Assembly (NCBI GenBank): GCA_911728455.2
Contig: OU452228.1
Location: forward strand, 1,860,001 to 1,924,000
Direction of reading: 5' to 3'
From: Marthasterias glacialis
Lineage: Eukaryota > Echinodermata > Asteroidea > Forcipulatida > Asteriidae
DNA: 64,000 bases
The translations under genes were made by a program, and so were the position numbers. The notes below the pieces were generated by a model. It was not told the origin of the DNA. It worked only from the letters and a program-made list of their open reading frames with translations, and ran no database searches. Below are positions 10,924 through 23,444 of this stretch, one piece after another (the first letter of the stretch is position 1; each line of letters begins with the position of its first letter).

Positions 10924-11698
10924 TAGGCCGATTGCGCGACAATGTTGACATGCAGTCATGTGACCTCTTATTGGGTATAACGCCATACAGCTGATGGGAA
11001 AATACGTGTAAAGAGATATGCCGTGACACAGAAAACAGTCGATTTTACTTTTGTTAAGTGATAAATTAGTTAATCAGCCCCTGTTGTGGCATTTATTTAA
11101 ATCACATCTCTGTTTCATAATTTAACAGAATTCAACTAAAAAGAGTTTTTTTTTTAGCCATGCACTACCGGCGTCGGACTACTACGTAGCCCGCCTGTTA
11201 TTTTGTTTGCAATGTAGGCCTAAAACACTGTAAAAAAAAAGGGGGGGGGTAAAGAACGTTGGATGAGCAAAGTGTAGGCCTAACCATGCGAAATTTTAAA
11301 TAGGCAAAGGAATCACACAGTTTTGGAAAGCAATTTCTTTGGAGGATTTCAGCTTCAAAACTTTGACATTTTTGTGTTGAAAAGTGTGTGGTGATCGTGG
11401 TCGCCTAACGTTCCATCGTACACTGTACACATCGTGCACATTTATGATACGTTCAGTACTTGTACAATTTTCAAGACTTGCTGGAACTGTCCTTACTGGC
11501 TTTATTCAGCCACTCGAAGGTCTCTGGTACAAACTCTGGAATATTTTTCACAGATTTCGAGCAATAAAAGCCTCGATAGAGTAAACTAAATGCAACAATC
11601 ATCGTGTACCGTACCGCACTTTCCTATGGAGGACGTCGTGTGTGTTTACATTTTATACCCAGAAGGGGTCACGAGACGCAGGTCGCACAATCAGTCTA
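10924..11698 (-). mobile_element. TIR DNA element copy 2, full length, opposite orientation
   Basis: A 771-bp element (10926-11696) between TA dinucleotides, starting GGCCGATTGCGCGAC and ending GTCGCACAATCAGTC. It is the reverse orientation of copy 1 and carries the same internal blocks, including the CACAGTTTTGGAAAGC block. Confidence 0.8.
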
Positions 11699-12452
11699 TG
11701 TTTTTGGTTACATTCCGGCTTCCGGATGCATCCTTTTGGAAAGGGGAAGTGGGTGGACTGTGCTAAGTCAGTATTTACCATAAATTAAGAAGTCAATAAA
11801 TAAACAATATAAACGAGAAAAAAAAATGGATCGCAGGAGAGGTCCATGAACAGGATCAGGTTCCAAATTATGTTTTAGTTCACATTCAAACAACTTACGC
11901 CTCTTGATTATAAACACAGGTATGGAAGCTTACGTCCATTGCATGCAAATCATCTAACTTAGAAATCTAAATCCGCCGCACCTGTCATGTTTTTATCATT
12001 ATCCAAATAAATTAGCGGACCAGTTGTTTGGATGATGTCTATTATGTGGGTATTAATAAATGATGCCGAAGAGCAAAGGCCGGAGTGCAGAAGTCTCTCT
12101 AGTCTCGCAAGAGTAGTCACGTACCCCAGCCCCCCCCCCCCCCCCACTTTGGCTACCTTCCAGTTGAACTTAGGCTGTGGCGTTCATATGACTGAAGTTC
12201 AGTCGGAGTGGTTGGTTGTTAAAGAGTAACCTGGCGTTTTTCTTGTAGGCTAGTCATTCTCGAAGGAGATTTGCGGTAAGTTTCTTGGCTGTTCTTTTTC
12301 ACACCCATTACACCCAAGCATTGATTATGGCGATGTGACCACCAATGTGAGGCATTTATAACCACGAGGTTGGAAGTTTCACATTATAAAAATGTAACCA
12401 ACGTACCATACGACCTAGTTTATTGGCTTGCTCGGCTCTCACCAATGTTTTT
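11699..12452. other. Intergenic, no gene recognised
   Basis: Holds a C-homopolymer near 12131-12146. A possible donor (GCGGTAAGTTT near 12274) has no recognisable exon before it. Confidence 0.4.
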
Positions 12453-14129
12453 TAGCTGTTCCGCCTTCCAGTCGGAATAGCTATTGTTTCTGTCAAGATT
12501 TTTAATTTGTTCGGCTATCATTATTCTTTATTCCCGAAAATCCCCATTGACTTAATACATGACTTTTCTAAACACAATAACTCATTTTTAGAGGAACAAA
12601 ACACCAGACAAATTTGATACCATATGAAAGCTTAAGCCTTGACTTAGTGAAACGATATAAAGAAATTACAATTATTAATTAGTTAACCACGTTATAGCGA
12701 CTTGAATATTTAATTAGTCAATCTTACCACCATATCTCAGGAAGTATACATCCGATATTCATTTTGTTTCCAGTTTTTTGACTTGTTCGATATTGTAGAT
12801 GTGCTTTTTTGAACAATTTTGTATGTCGCGTCATCATGACGTCATTTATAGTTTTGTATTTGTGTACAAAAGGCATGGCTCAAAAAGTGTAACTATTTTT
12901 GTAGGTCAAAAATCACAATTTTTTTTTAATAAATTAAATTTTAGACTGCTACGTTACAAAGGTCGTTTAAAAAACCTGACTGCTTTTACCAAGAGTCATC
13001 CCAGACCATAAAGACTTTTTAAAGCACAATGTAATGCCACTACAATTAACCGTTAATAATTGTTCAGTCTGAGCACTATTGGTACAACGTTGTGGGGACT
13101 GCGCCGCTTTTCGCCGCACAGAATTTTGATTACAAACTTGTACACAGGTACGCACTCACCTGTTTATCCAATGTAAATCCAATGAGGTTTGGCGGTGTTG
13201 GGGACCTTTCTTTTTATCTATACAGGTTTTTGCTGGGAAAACTGCAAAAATGAATGCGGCGGGGTAGCGGTATTTTTTTAGCGTTTAAACTTCATATTGT
13301 GTTCTCAGATGTTAGTTTGACTTTCTTTTTATCTAATTATTATGACGTCTCATATGCTATAGCGCCCTCTATCGGTACATGTTTTCTTCATGAAACTTGC
13401 AGAATCTTTGCATTTATAGGGTTTTCGTTCAAAGGCATCGCATAGGAATAAAAGTTATACCACCTTGTAAATAACAAAAAATCATAGTTTTCGTCATCGT
13501 GACGTCATCAGGTATCAAGTTACATTAATTCAAAGTTTAATAATGGAAAAATCATATCTCCCGAAGCACATGTCGTAGAGTCATAATCTTTGTGCCATTT
13601 TGAAGTTTAGAGCACGGGTGACAGTTTACTTAAACATATGACCCCAGTTTGACCTTCCGGTCCAAACAGGAAGTTCAAAACTTTAAAACGTCATATCCAG
13701 GGCTTTCCCTTCACTTTTTTGAACTAGATTCCCTAAAGTCGTAATCTTTGTGTTGTTATGTAGCTTACATCATATGTGACATTTGATTTACAGGCGTGAC
13801 CTCCATTTGACCTTTACTTCCGGTCCAAACAGGAAGTTCAAAATTTCAAAAAAATCACATCTCCTGAGCCAATTCTTGTAGAGTCATAATCTTTGTACCA
13901 TTTGTAGCTCACATAAAATGTGACATTTGGATATTACCCATGACCCCACTTTGACTTTACTTCCGGTCGAAATAAGCTTTAAATTAAACAAATATATCTC
14001 CTGAGCCATGTGTCTAAAAGTCATAAACTTTGTACCGTGTAGGACCATTTTCAAGGTCTGGAGTGTTTAATCAAAGGACAAACAACTTCGGAACAGCTAT
14101 GTGTTTGTCCACAAACACATAATGTCTAG
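12453..14129 (+). mobile_element. Non-autonomous Helitron-like (Helitron2-type) element, 1.68 kb
   Basis: The 5' end TAGCTGTTCCG is inverted as CGGAACAGCTA just before a terminal hairpin (arms 14098-14108 and 14111-14121). The hairpin is followed by ATGT and CTAG, with T on the outside. An asymmetric inverted repeat with the 3' arm lying before a hairpin, a CTAG-type end and insertion between T residues is the Helitron2 arrangement. The interior holds irregular units carrying CTTCCGGTC / AGGAAGT. No Rep/helicase frame, so it depends on a partner. Confidence 0.75.
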
Positions 14130-16282
14130 TTTCTTCTTTTTGCTTCTAAAAATGACAGATTAATTCTATTGCATACAAAACGAAAACGTTACAAAATGGA
14201 CATAAATAAATTCAAACCCAAACCAAGGATTAGGCAAATCATGAGTTAACCACCAGGATCATTGATTGTCTTTTATGCTACATTGCTGGGCTGATAAAGT
14301 CTGCCGCTGTCATAGGGTATTCTTGTATTTTTGTTCTCAGCTACTTTTTGTGCTTAAGCAACTCTATGAAATGTGCCCTTCGCTGCATGCACGACACGCG
14401 GTGTCAAAGTTCATTTTTAATAACTGGGTTATTCCATTTACTGGTATATTCATGACAACACAGCCCCTTTAACTGAAAAAAAAACATTTTTCCCCAAAGG
14501 AAAAACACATGATTATAGCGCCCCAACGGTGACCCCACAGTAAGAAAGTGAAGGGTCGTGTTTGCAAAGTTTTATAGCATTTGGACTGAAAATACGAAAG
14601 TTATGGGGAAAATACTTTCATCTAGATTTATTAGACAACGAAGCAATGTATAAGTATTTTTTTCTTTAGAACACTTCCGATCAAAGGAGCATCGATTAGG
14701 AGTTGCATTTTGTAGCTGTAGAACTATACATTAGTCTAACGATAATGCAAGTTAGCAAGTACCGTCATGATTTTGGGACAAAACCCTATCATTGCACCTT
14801 TACGATTTTCTTTATTATTGTGTGTATATAAAAGATTGTTCTTTGATAATTTCAGTTAATATTCAACGAAAACCTCACCACACGTTCAGGTCTCATATTC
14901 TATTAAAAGAGAACAAACTGCCGAAGCCTCATCCTTATTAAGACTCCAAGAATAAAAGAGGGTCACAAAAGCAAATGAAGAGTAATGCCAACCAGATGTA
15001 CCTTTATCATAATTAACATAATATTCTTAGCTTTGAGTAGAGCTAGAACCAAAGTGGCTTCCCTGTCTGATCAATTCCAAAGGTTTGTTTAACATTATAT
15101 TGATTAAACGATTATATTAGGAGGGTAGATTGTATCGTAATACACACTGTGTCTTGATACCTTATATGGAGGTACAATGTACTCTACCTCTACCGTAGTG
15201 TCATATTAGTTGCTTGATCATTTTAAAACGTTTCAGTAGGATCCTCGATACCGGTTGTTTGATAGATTTCAGGACATAAGATGTAGGATGACCTTACACC
15301 GAGTGTATTTTGTATTGTGTTTAGGGTTATTGTCATTTGTATCACGGTTGCTCTATCATCAATGGGGACAAGCGATTTGCGTCGTTGGTGTGTAGTGTTC
15401 AACCCTCTCTGATTGACCTTGATGTTTAAGTAAACATTTTTGTACTGCGACTGGGGTAAAAAATGTGTTTGTTATCCCCACTGTACTTTGTGCTGTTGTG
15501 GAATTTATTGTATAGTATTGTATTGAAACATGATTTTTTAGCTGACCGATTTTTCATGTGAAAATATTTTATCCGTGCACATTTTCATGTGTGTCAGTTT
15601 CTATTATTTAAAATTTGTATACTTTATGACTTACCAGAGCAGCTCCATTAATCAAAAACTTCGCTGGATCCAGGAGGATAAAATTTCGTCCACCCTGTCT
15701 TTAAGGTCAATAACCCACCCTGCAAGCCCAAAGCTATTATAAATCACAGTGGGGGTGAATTGGAGTGAGCGCGAAGATTTAGACTCGTGTTATTTAAGAT
15801 CCACGTGCCGCACACGCTGTTTTCACAAATTGCATACCGCCCTGTGCCAAGGATCCTTAGCACAAGGTCAATCAATTACTACACTGAGACAGGTGGCTGC
15901 TGTCTTTAACACTCCTTACTCTGCAGTGGTTAGGGTCTGGCCAATGGGAGTCTACAGGCTTGTGAGGTATACCAGGGGTGCGGATTACATGGAATCTTGG
16001 CCTTATTGGCCCATTGAAAAATGACCATTATGACCATATTTGGTAAAATGTGGATTATTTTTTAACCTCCCCGCTGACGCCAGTTAATGACTTCTTAGGC
16101 ATTAAAAGTGTTTCGGCATAATTATTATTGCGTAACTTTGAAGTCTTTTAAAAACATTTTAGTTCTAGATCTGTATTGCAATTTTCACCTACTTTCATGA
16201 GGACTCTACTATTGAAAAATGAGTGCATCGCAAAACTAACTTTGACCTCAGGAGCCACTCTTTAAGAGTGCTCATGTTCGCA
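14130..16282. other. Intergenic, no gene recognised
   Basis: The segment 14422-14470 (TTATTCCATTTACTGGTATA... ending CCCCTTTAA) matches 32372-32418, so it is the end of another dispersed element. The 91-codon frame at 15749-16024 lacks any recognisable domain. Confidence 0.4.
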
Positions 16283-16615
16283 TCCCAAATCATGCCTAAT
16301 CATGCCTAATCATGCCAAATCATGCCTAATTATGCCTTATCAGGCCAAATCATGCCAATTCATGCCTAATCATGCCAAATCATGCCAAATCATGCCAATT
16401 CATGCCTAATCATGCCAAATCATGCCAAATCATGCCCAATCATGCCTTATAATGCCAAATCATGCCTAATTATGCCTAATCATGCCTAATCATGCCACAT
16501 CATGCCTAATCATCCCAAATTATGCCAAATCATGCTAATCATGCCTTATAATGCCTAATCATCCCAAATTATGCCAAATCATGCTAATCATGCCTAATCA
16601 TCCCATATCATGCCT
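16283..16615. repeat. 10-bp minisatellite (AATCATGCCT / AATCATGCCA)
   Basis: About 330 bp of tandem decamers built on CATGCC, alternating TAAT and AAAT spacers, with a few point changes (CATCCC, TATGCC). Confidence 0.93.
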
Positions 16616-17942
16616 AACCATTTACTTTTACTGAAAACATCAGTCTGGTGTATAAATGTGATAATATCTCTGATAGTACAAACTAGTCTAAAACATTATA
16701 TTTATCGTGGATGTCTACTTCATCATGTTGACTAGGTTTTTTTTTTTAATTGGAAAACATTTTGCCACGTCATTTTGAGGGTTTATACGTCCAGCCTTGG
16801 GCAATTTTGTATGGAGAAATCCCTAAAATATATCCGATTTAGCCGCATGAGGGATTTTTTCTAAAGTTATTTCAGCAACCCGACGGCGGATTGCTTAGTT
16901 CAAAACGGATTTTGAAAGTGTACATCCTTACCAACAAAGTGCTGTAACAAATTTTGTGATGGGACAAACTTTATCCACGTCATGTTTTAGTTGAACTTTA
17001 GACCAGTAAAACATTTTTTTACAACTTAAAAAAAGCCGTTGCTTAGCGTGTGTTTCACAAACTTCAGCTGTGTGCAACTCTCCGACAACAAAACAACGTT
17101 CTAAAAGTGTAAGTTTGTACACTTCGTGGTAGATTTACCCATTAAAATTTATACGACTAGAATCAGTAATAACTGCACTTTCTGGTGGTACATATTTTAC
17201 TTTAAGATAACGATACACAGTTAAGAAACAGCAACATAACTTTTCCTTAACTCTTAAGAATTTCGCGATGGTACTATGTACTTTAATGTTTGTGTGGCAA
17301 CTATGTGGATTGTGCCACCATTGGCACTGGGCACAGGGTTAAATAAAAAATGAAACGTCAGTCAGTGTTGCTGTTTGTAGCATATTAATGGGTTATGGCA
17401 AGTGCTTGAAAGACAAGAATCTGACCTGAGTTACTTGAGTTCAAATTTTTTTAAATAAAGAATCAACTTTGCCTTTCCGCTTCATACATTTCTTTGTCAA
17501 TGTTTACGTTTACTAGAACCCTAGAACTAGAACAATTTTGGGTCAACATCGTATTTTCCCCGTATTTTCTGTAATTTTTTCTTCTTCAAAATGCTATGAA
17601 ATTTGGCAAGCTTGTTTATTTTGTGACCTGGGAAAAAGTCGCAGACATGACATTTGACGTCAAACTTCGCAAATTCAAGGGAAAGTCGTGAACTAGTACG
17701 TCAATATTTAGGTCTTGTAGGTGCCTCCAAGGCCACCGTACCTTCTAGATTCCCACACCATGCACAGTTGGGTAGTTTTGTATATGGTCGAATTGAGTTG
17801 AACAATGCATGTAGGCAAAATCAGGCCTGTGAGTTATCTGAATTTGTCCTGCCTACACAGAATATTTGATTCATCTCATCAGTATTCACGTTGATACTTT
17901 TTAAAAGAGGAAAGTCTGATTGCACGACAAGACTAAACTGAG
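16616..17942 (+). other. Upstream of METTL27-like gene; probable non-coding first exon ends at 17942
   Basis: A consensus donor (AG|GTGAGT) at 17943 lies 146 bp before the acceptor of the first coding exon, consistent with a 5' UTR exon. The transcription start is not determinable. The 71-codon frame at 17654-17869 is of unknown meaning and may be UTR. Confidence 0.4.
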
Positions 17943-18088
17943 GTGAGTGATACTTTAACACTTATCAGGAATGCCTTAACAGATATTGAAGGAGACAAGT
18001 TCCTTGATTGTGTCAATGATAGTCTAGAAGGAACGACACAAGTGATGTGATAAGCTGACACTATTTCCTAACTTTTTGCCCGTTGCAG

Positions 18089-18239
18089 GTGGTTAAACGA
18101 GTTGGAGATGGCAACGACGAAAGAAGGATCGGGAAATGTGAAGGACTGGTATTATTATAAAAAGGCTATTTTTAGTTACCCTGGTGGAGGGAAGGAGCTT
18201 GCACAAGTTTACGATGAGTGGGCAGACAATTATGAGAAG
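18089..18239 (+). CDS. METTL27: METTL27-like exon 1 (5' UTR 18089-18107, coding from 18108)
   Basis: Acceptor TTGCAG at 18083-18088. The ATG at 18108 opens a 44-codon run ending DNYEK before GTGAGG. VYDEWADNYEK is the family N-terminal signature. Confidence 0.85.
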
Positions 18240-21200
18240 GTGAGGAAGGCAAATGTACGGTTCCCCTAAAGGGACACAAGTGAAAAAAACACCAGGGAAG
18301 GTATTTCATTCCACAAAAAAGAGGCTTATTTTCGTTCCCACAAACTAGGCTTATTTAAATCCCTCGAAATGCTATTTCGTTAGTTCGAAATATTATTTAG
18401 AGCAAACGAAATAATATTTCGAGGGAACGAAGTAATTTTAACTTTCTTTTTCGTGTTATTGTGTTTTCTTTACCTGTCTCTGTGGGGGCTCCGTACTTTT
18501 CCAATCATTTAAACATTAAAAAGGGTCAAGAAAAGGGTCAAATTTTGAGGGAAGGAAATAGTATAATTATTTAAGAACAATCTTTACCACCAAAAAGTTT
18601 GAATTGCATGATATTTCCTACTGATTATGATATTTTATTTATAGGATTCAACAAATCATGACTACATTGCCCCAACGAACCTGGCAGAAATTGCGTCTGA
18701 CGTCATTAATGATAAATCGGCCAAAATCTTAGACGCAGCATCTGGTACCGGGATGGTTGGAGCTGAGGTAAGATTGTCAAAATAAAGACTTGAAGAGCAA
18801 AATAACGGGGCAGACACAATTATGTAAGACTTTAAATTGTATAACACATATACTATACCCAGCAAAAATGTTGTCTATTTAAAAGCCTTTATCAACTTTG
18901 ACATTAAAATACATGCATGCAAAAAGTTGTTGATGGCCTCACGTTTCGACCTTAGCAGAGTCTCATTTGGTGCTCGATATGCGGCAGGGTGTACCCCCTC
19001 CTTCATTGTACCCCCTGTTTTCATTGTGTTCTGGAAATCTCTGGAATTCTGTTGATGATTTTACGGGGGACGCTTCTGTACAAGAGGAATAGAGTGCATA
19101 GAGAATGGGAACATTTGGAGAGGGCTCCGTTTGCTACAGGCACGGTATGTAAAGAATCTTTCTCAAAGGATAAACGACAACACAACACACAGATACAAGT
19201 ATACTGGAGTAACAAAATCAGTCAGCCTGCCCACACAGCGACAAACCTGGGCCCAATTTCATAGAGCCGCTTAAGCAGAAAATAATGCTTAAAGGTTTTC
19301 TGCTAAGTAAAAATAAGCAGGATACCAGTCACGGATTGTACATGTGACATGCTCTTTTAGCTGGTACCTTATTCTGGTAAGCGTAATTAGGTGTTCGGCC
19401 AGCAGCCGAAAACCTATTGTTATTAGGTGTTCGGCCAACAGCCGAACAACTATTGTTACTGTTAAGGTTTTTTTTCTGAGCATTCTTCCTTCTGAACCTT
19501 GTCCGCAAATTTTCTCAAAAAGTAAAGCTTGTATGAAACTTTTTACAAAGATATTAGTGAGTGGATGATACCGAATTTTTTTTGGAATGATGACGTCATT
19601 GATGACGTCATTAGGTTAAATAAACGTTAAATAATTCAAAAATTTAATAACTCAAGAACGGCAAATGCTACATTCAAAATCTTTGATGCATATGAAAGGT
19701 CTTGTAATCTGGGACAAATTGTAAGCACACCGTGACCCCATTTGACCTTTACTTCCGGTCAAAACCGGAAGTTAAAGTTAAAATTCATGTTATTTGGGGC
19801 TCTAGAGCCTAGGTGAATAAAGATATGAACAAACTTTCAATGCATAATATTTTTGTTAGCTCACGTGCATTCTAGAAATGTGATACATGACGTCATAGCT
19901 ACGTCACAACAAAATTGATACACGAGGTCGAATTTTTTTTTATTTTGCTATCTCAAAAAATAAAGCATGTACGGACTTGAAACTTACTATACACCTAGAC
20001 CACAGTGTATATGACAAAGCAAAAATTTTGGAATGATGACGTCATCGATGACGTCATTACATTAAATTGAAGTTTTATACTAAAATAATCATATCTTAAG
20101 AATAATACATGCTACATACATGATCTTTACACCATATGAAAGGTCTTGAAGTACTAAACAAATCTTACACAGAGTGTGACCCCATTTGACCTTCACTTCC
20201 GGTCGAAACCGGAAGTAGTAGTTTTGTTATGATAAATCGTTTCTGAATTACGTAAATTTGTGTATTAATATAATAACCCTTTTTTAAAGCCCTTCGACGA
20301 TTCTACCAATGTTTACAAAGTGTGAACTCATTTGAACTTCACTTCCGGGCGAAACCGGAAGTATAAGTTTGTACAACAATAACATGTATCTTATTAATGA
20401 CACATGGTACAATAATAATCGTTATATCAATTTAAAGCTCTCTGACAATTCTAAATAACATGCACAAGGTGTGAACCCATTTGACCTTTAGTTCCTGTCA
20501 AACCGGAAGTTGAAGTTTCATATGACAAACCTTCATGCATAAAGATTAATAAAAGGTACAAATAAATAGCACAAGAGACAAAAAACTTGCACACAATATT
20601 GACCTTTAAATTTTCAATTCAATTTTGCGACAACTTCAGTTCTGTACGTCTTGGCTTGGTAAATATCAAGAGACATTCCAACTGCATTCTCAACCTGGGG
20701 TTTTATCTGTAGGATGACAAGAACAAATATCATCAAAGGACTAGTACAACTTTAGTTTTGGGAAGAGTACACTCATTTCAGTTTGAATGACTAAATACAG
20801 CATTAATGGGTCCTAAGTCATTACAAATTTCAAAATTGATTTCAATCTGACGGCTCTATGATTAGACAGTTCATACCACTACCAACCCTCCAGAGAAATA
20901 TAAATGTATATAATGAGCGGTGTTTTTTATGTGGATTTTTTTGTCAAATGACTTTGTCTAGTAATATGTAAAAGGAGATTATTTGGGTGCGCTTCATCAT
21001 TTTTCTTTTCACGGAGAAAGTTTACAAATCCTGAGTATAAGTAGGGCACATACGGTGTACTTTCAACCAGTCAGGTGGGGATTGTGGGAGACAAAAGCGT
21101 CGGTCAATTTACATATCAATCAGAGAGGGAAAGAAAATCACTTCGATTAAGCTTCCAATAGACCGATTGCGAGACCAATGTACCTATAGACCGATTGCGC

Positions 21201-23408
21201 GACAATGTTTACATGCGGTCACGTGACCCCCTATCGGGTATGACGTCATACAGCTGGCGAAAAAATACGTGTAAAGAGATATGCCGTGACACAGAGTGAG
21301 TTCGAAAACAGTCGATTGTACTTTCGTTAAGCGATGAATTAGTTAATTGGCCCCTTTATTTAAAGTAGTATGGTGTGGCATTAATTTAAATCACATCTCT
21401 GTTTCATAATTTAACAGAATTCTTCTGAAAAGAGGTTTTTTAAGCCACGCACTACCGGCGTTGGACGACTATTATGTAGCCACCCGTCTGTTATTTTGCT
21501 TGTAATGGTAGCCTAAATCACTGTAAAAAAAAAAAAAAAAAAAGGATAAACAACGTTGGAATAGTGAGCATTAATACCTAGCCTTGCAGAATTTCAAAAA
21601 GGCAAAGGAATCACACAGTTTTGGAAAGCAATTTCTTTGGAGGATTTCAGATTCAAAACTTTGAAATTCTTGTGTTGAAAAGTGTGTGGTGATCGCGGTC
21701 GTCTGGCCTAACATTCCGTCGTGCGCTGTACACATCGTGCACATTTATACGGTACTTTTACAATTTTCAAGACTTGCTGGAACTGTCCTTACTGGCTTTA
21801 TTTAGCCACTTGAAGGTCTTTGGTACAAACTCTGAAATATGTTTCACAGATTTTGAGCAAGAAAAGCCTTGATCAAATCAACTAAATGCATTAATCTTCG
21901 TGTACCGTACCACCCTTTCCTATGGAGGATTACGAGTTCGTTACATTTTTAACCCAACAGGGGTCATGTGACGTAGATCACGCAATCGGTCTATTGTGGG
22001 TACTACATGTACGTCATCTGTAAGTAATGTTTATGGCAGGTTACCAAGTACAAGTAATCTGGGCCCGGTATGTGTGTATGTCTTTTTGGGGTTACTTTCC
22101 CATAAAATTTATTGAAGTGAAATAGTTCCTGTTTTTTTGCCCAAGTGGTAATAAACCAATCGTGTTTGAATCAACGTAACATTTTTAAAAGCTGGTACCA
22201 AAAGTCAATTCAAAGTGTACGGTTGTTTCTGTGTGTCATATACAAAATAAAGCTAATTTAATTCCCTTGTTTGGGCAAATGCCCATTACATTCCTCCGTT
22301 CACTGAACTAAAGAAGTGGATGATTCAAACTTGTGCAAAGGTACAGACACACCATAACAATACAGATTCCTGTTTATTGTCTTTTTCCAGTGTTATATGC
22401 CCAGGAGTAAACGTCTAAAGGCTAAAATAAAAGAACGTATAATTTGATGAAAGTTTTATGGGATAATATTGTTCATTGAAAAAAAGAGCTAACATGAATT
22501 CAGATTTCCAATGTTGTGTTTCCCTTTTAACAAATAGGCCTACCTATACACTGATGGTATAAAATTAGCCAGACATTGATTTACGTCTCTTCACAAATTA
22601 AAAGGCAAAAATTATAAAAATATACATAGGCCTGTCGCTGACATACTAAAATTAGCTGTTGCAAACTGCTTCCCAAACACAAGGACCTGTTGTATAAATG
22701 CAATCAAATTGTTCATGACCTCACGTTTCGACCCTAGCAGAGTCTTTGTCAATGGCTGAAAGAAAAATACCCTGAGAAAGACTCTGCTAGGGTTGAAACG
22801 TGACTGGATGCCTCTTACAAGTTTTTGCATGTGTATAATGCTGTGTATTTCATGTAGGTTTTTTCAAATGACTTTGTCTGGTAATCTGTAAAATGAGATT
22901 ATTTGGGTGCACTTCATCTTTTTTTCTTATCAGTGAGAAAGACTATAAATCCTGACTATAAGTAGGGCACACACTTTAAACCAATCAGGTAGGGGTGTGT
23001 GAGACAAAAGCGTCGGTACATTTACATATCAACCAGAGCGGGAAAAAATTCACTTCGATTCAGCTTCCAATAGATCGATTGCGCAACCAGTGTTTACATG
23101 TCATCACGTGACCTATTGTGGGTACTACATGTACGTCATCTGAGCTGATGGCGAACTATGTACAAAAAGTACATACCATGACTGACAGAGTCATACCAAA
23201 AGTCGGCTTTTGCTACTACTATCAAAGTTACTAGGCCATTTTGTTGAAGTTGTATGTTGTGACATTGATATTTATCACACTACTATTTCATAAACTGCCA
23301 GTATTCTACGACAGACAAAAGAGGTTTATTTTGAATTATGCACCACCGGCATCGGACGATTATGTATCCAACCGCTTTTTGATTTGTTTGTAATGCAGGC
23401 CTAAATCA

Positions 23409-23444
<36 letters not shown>

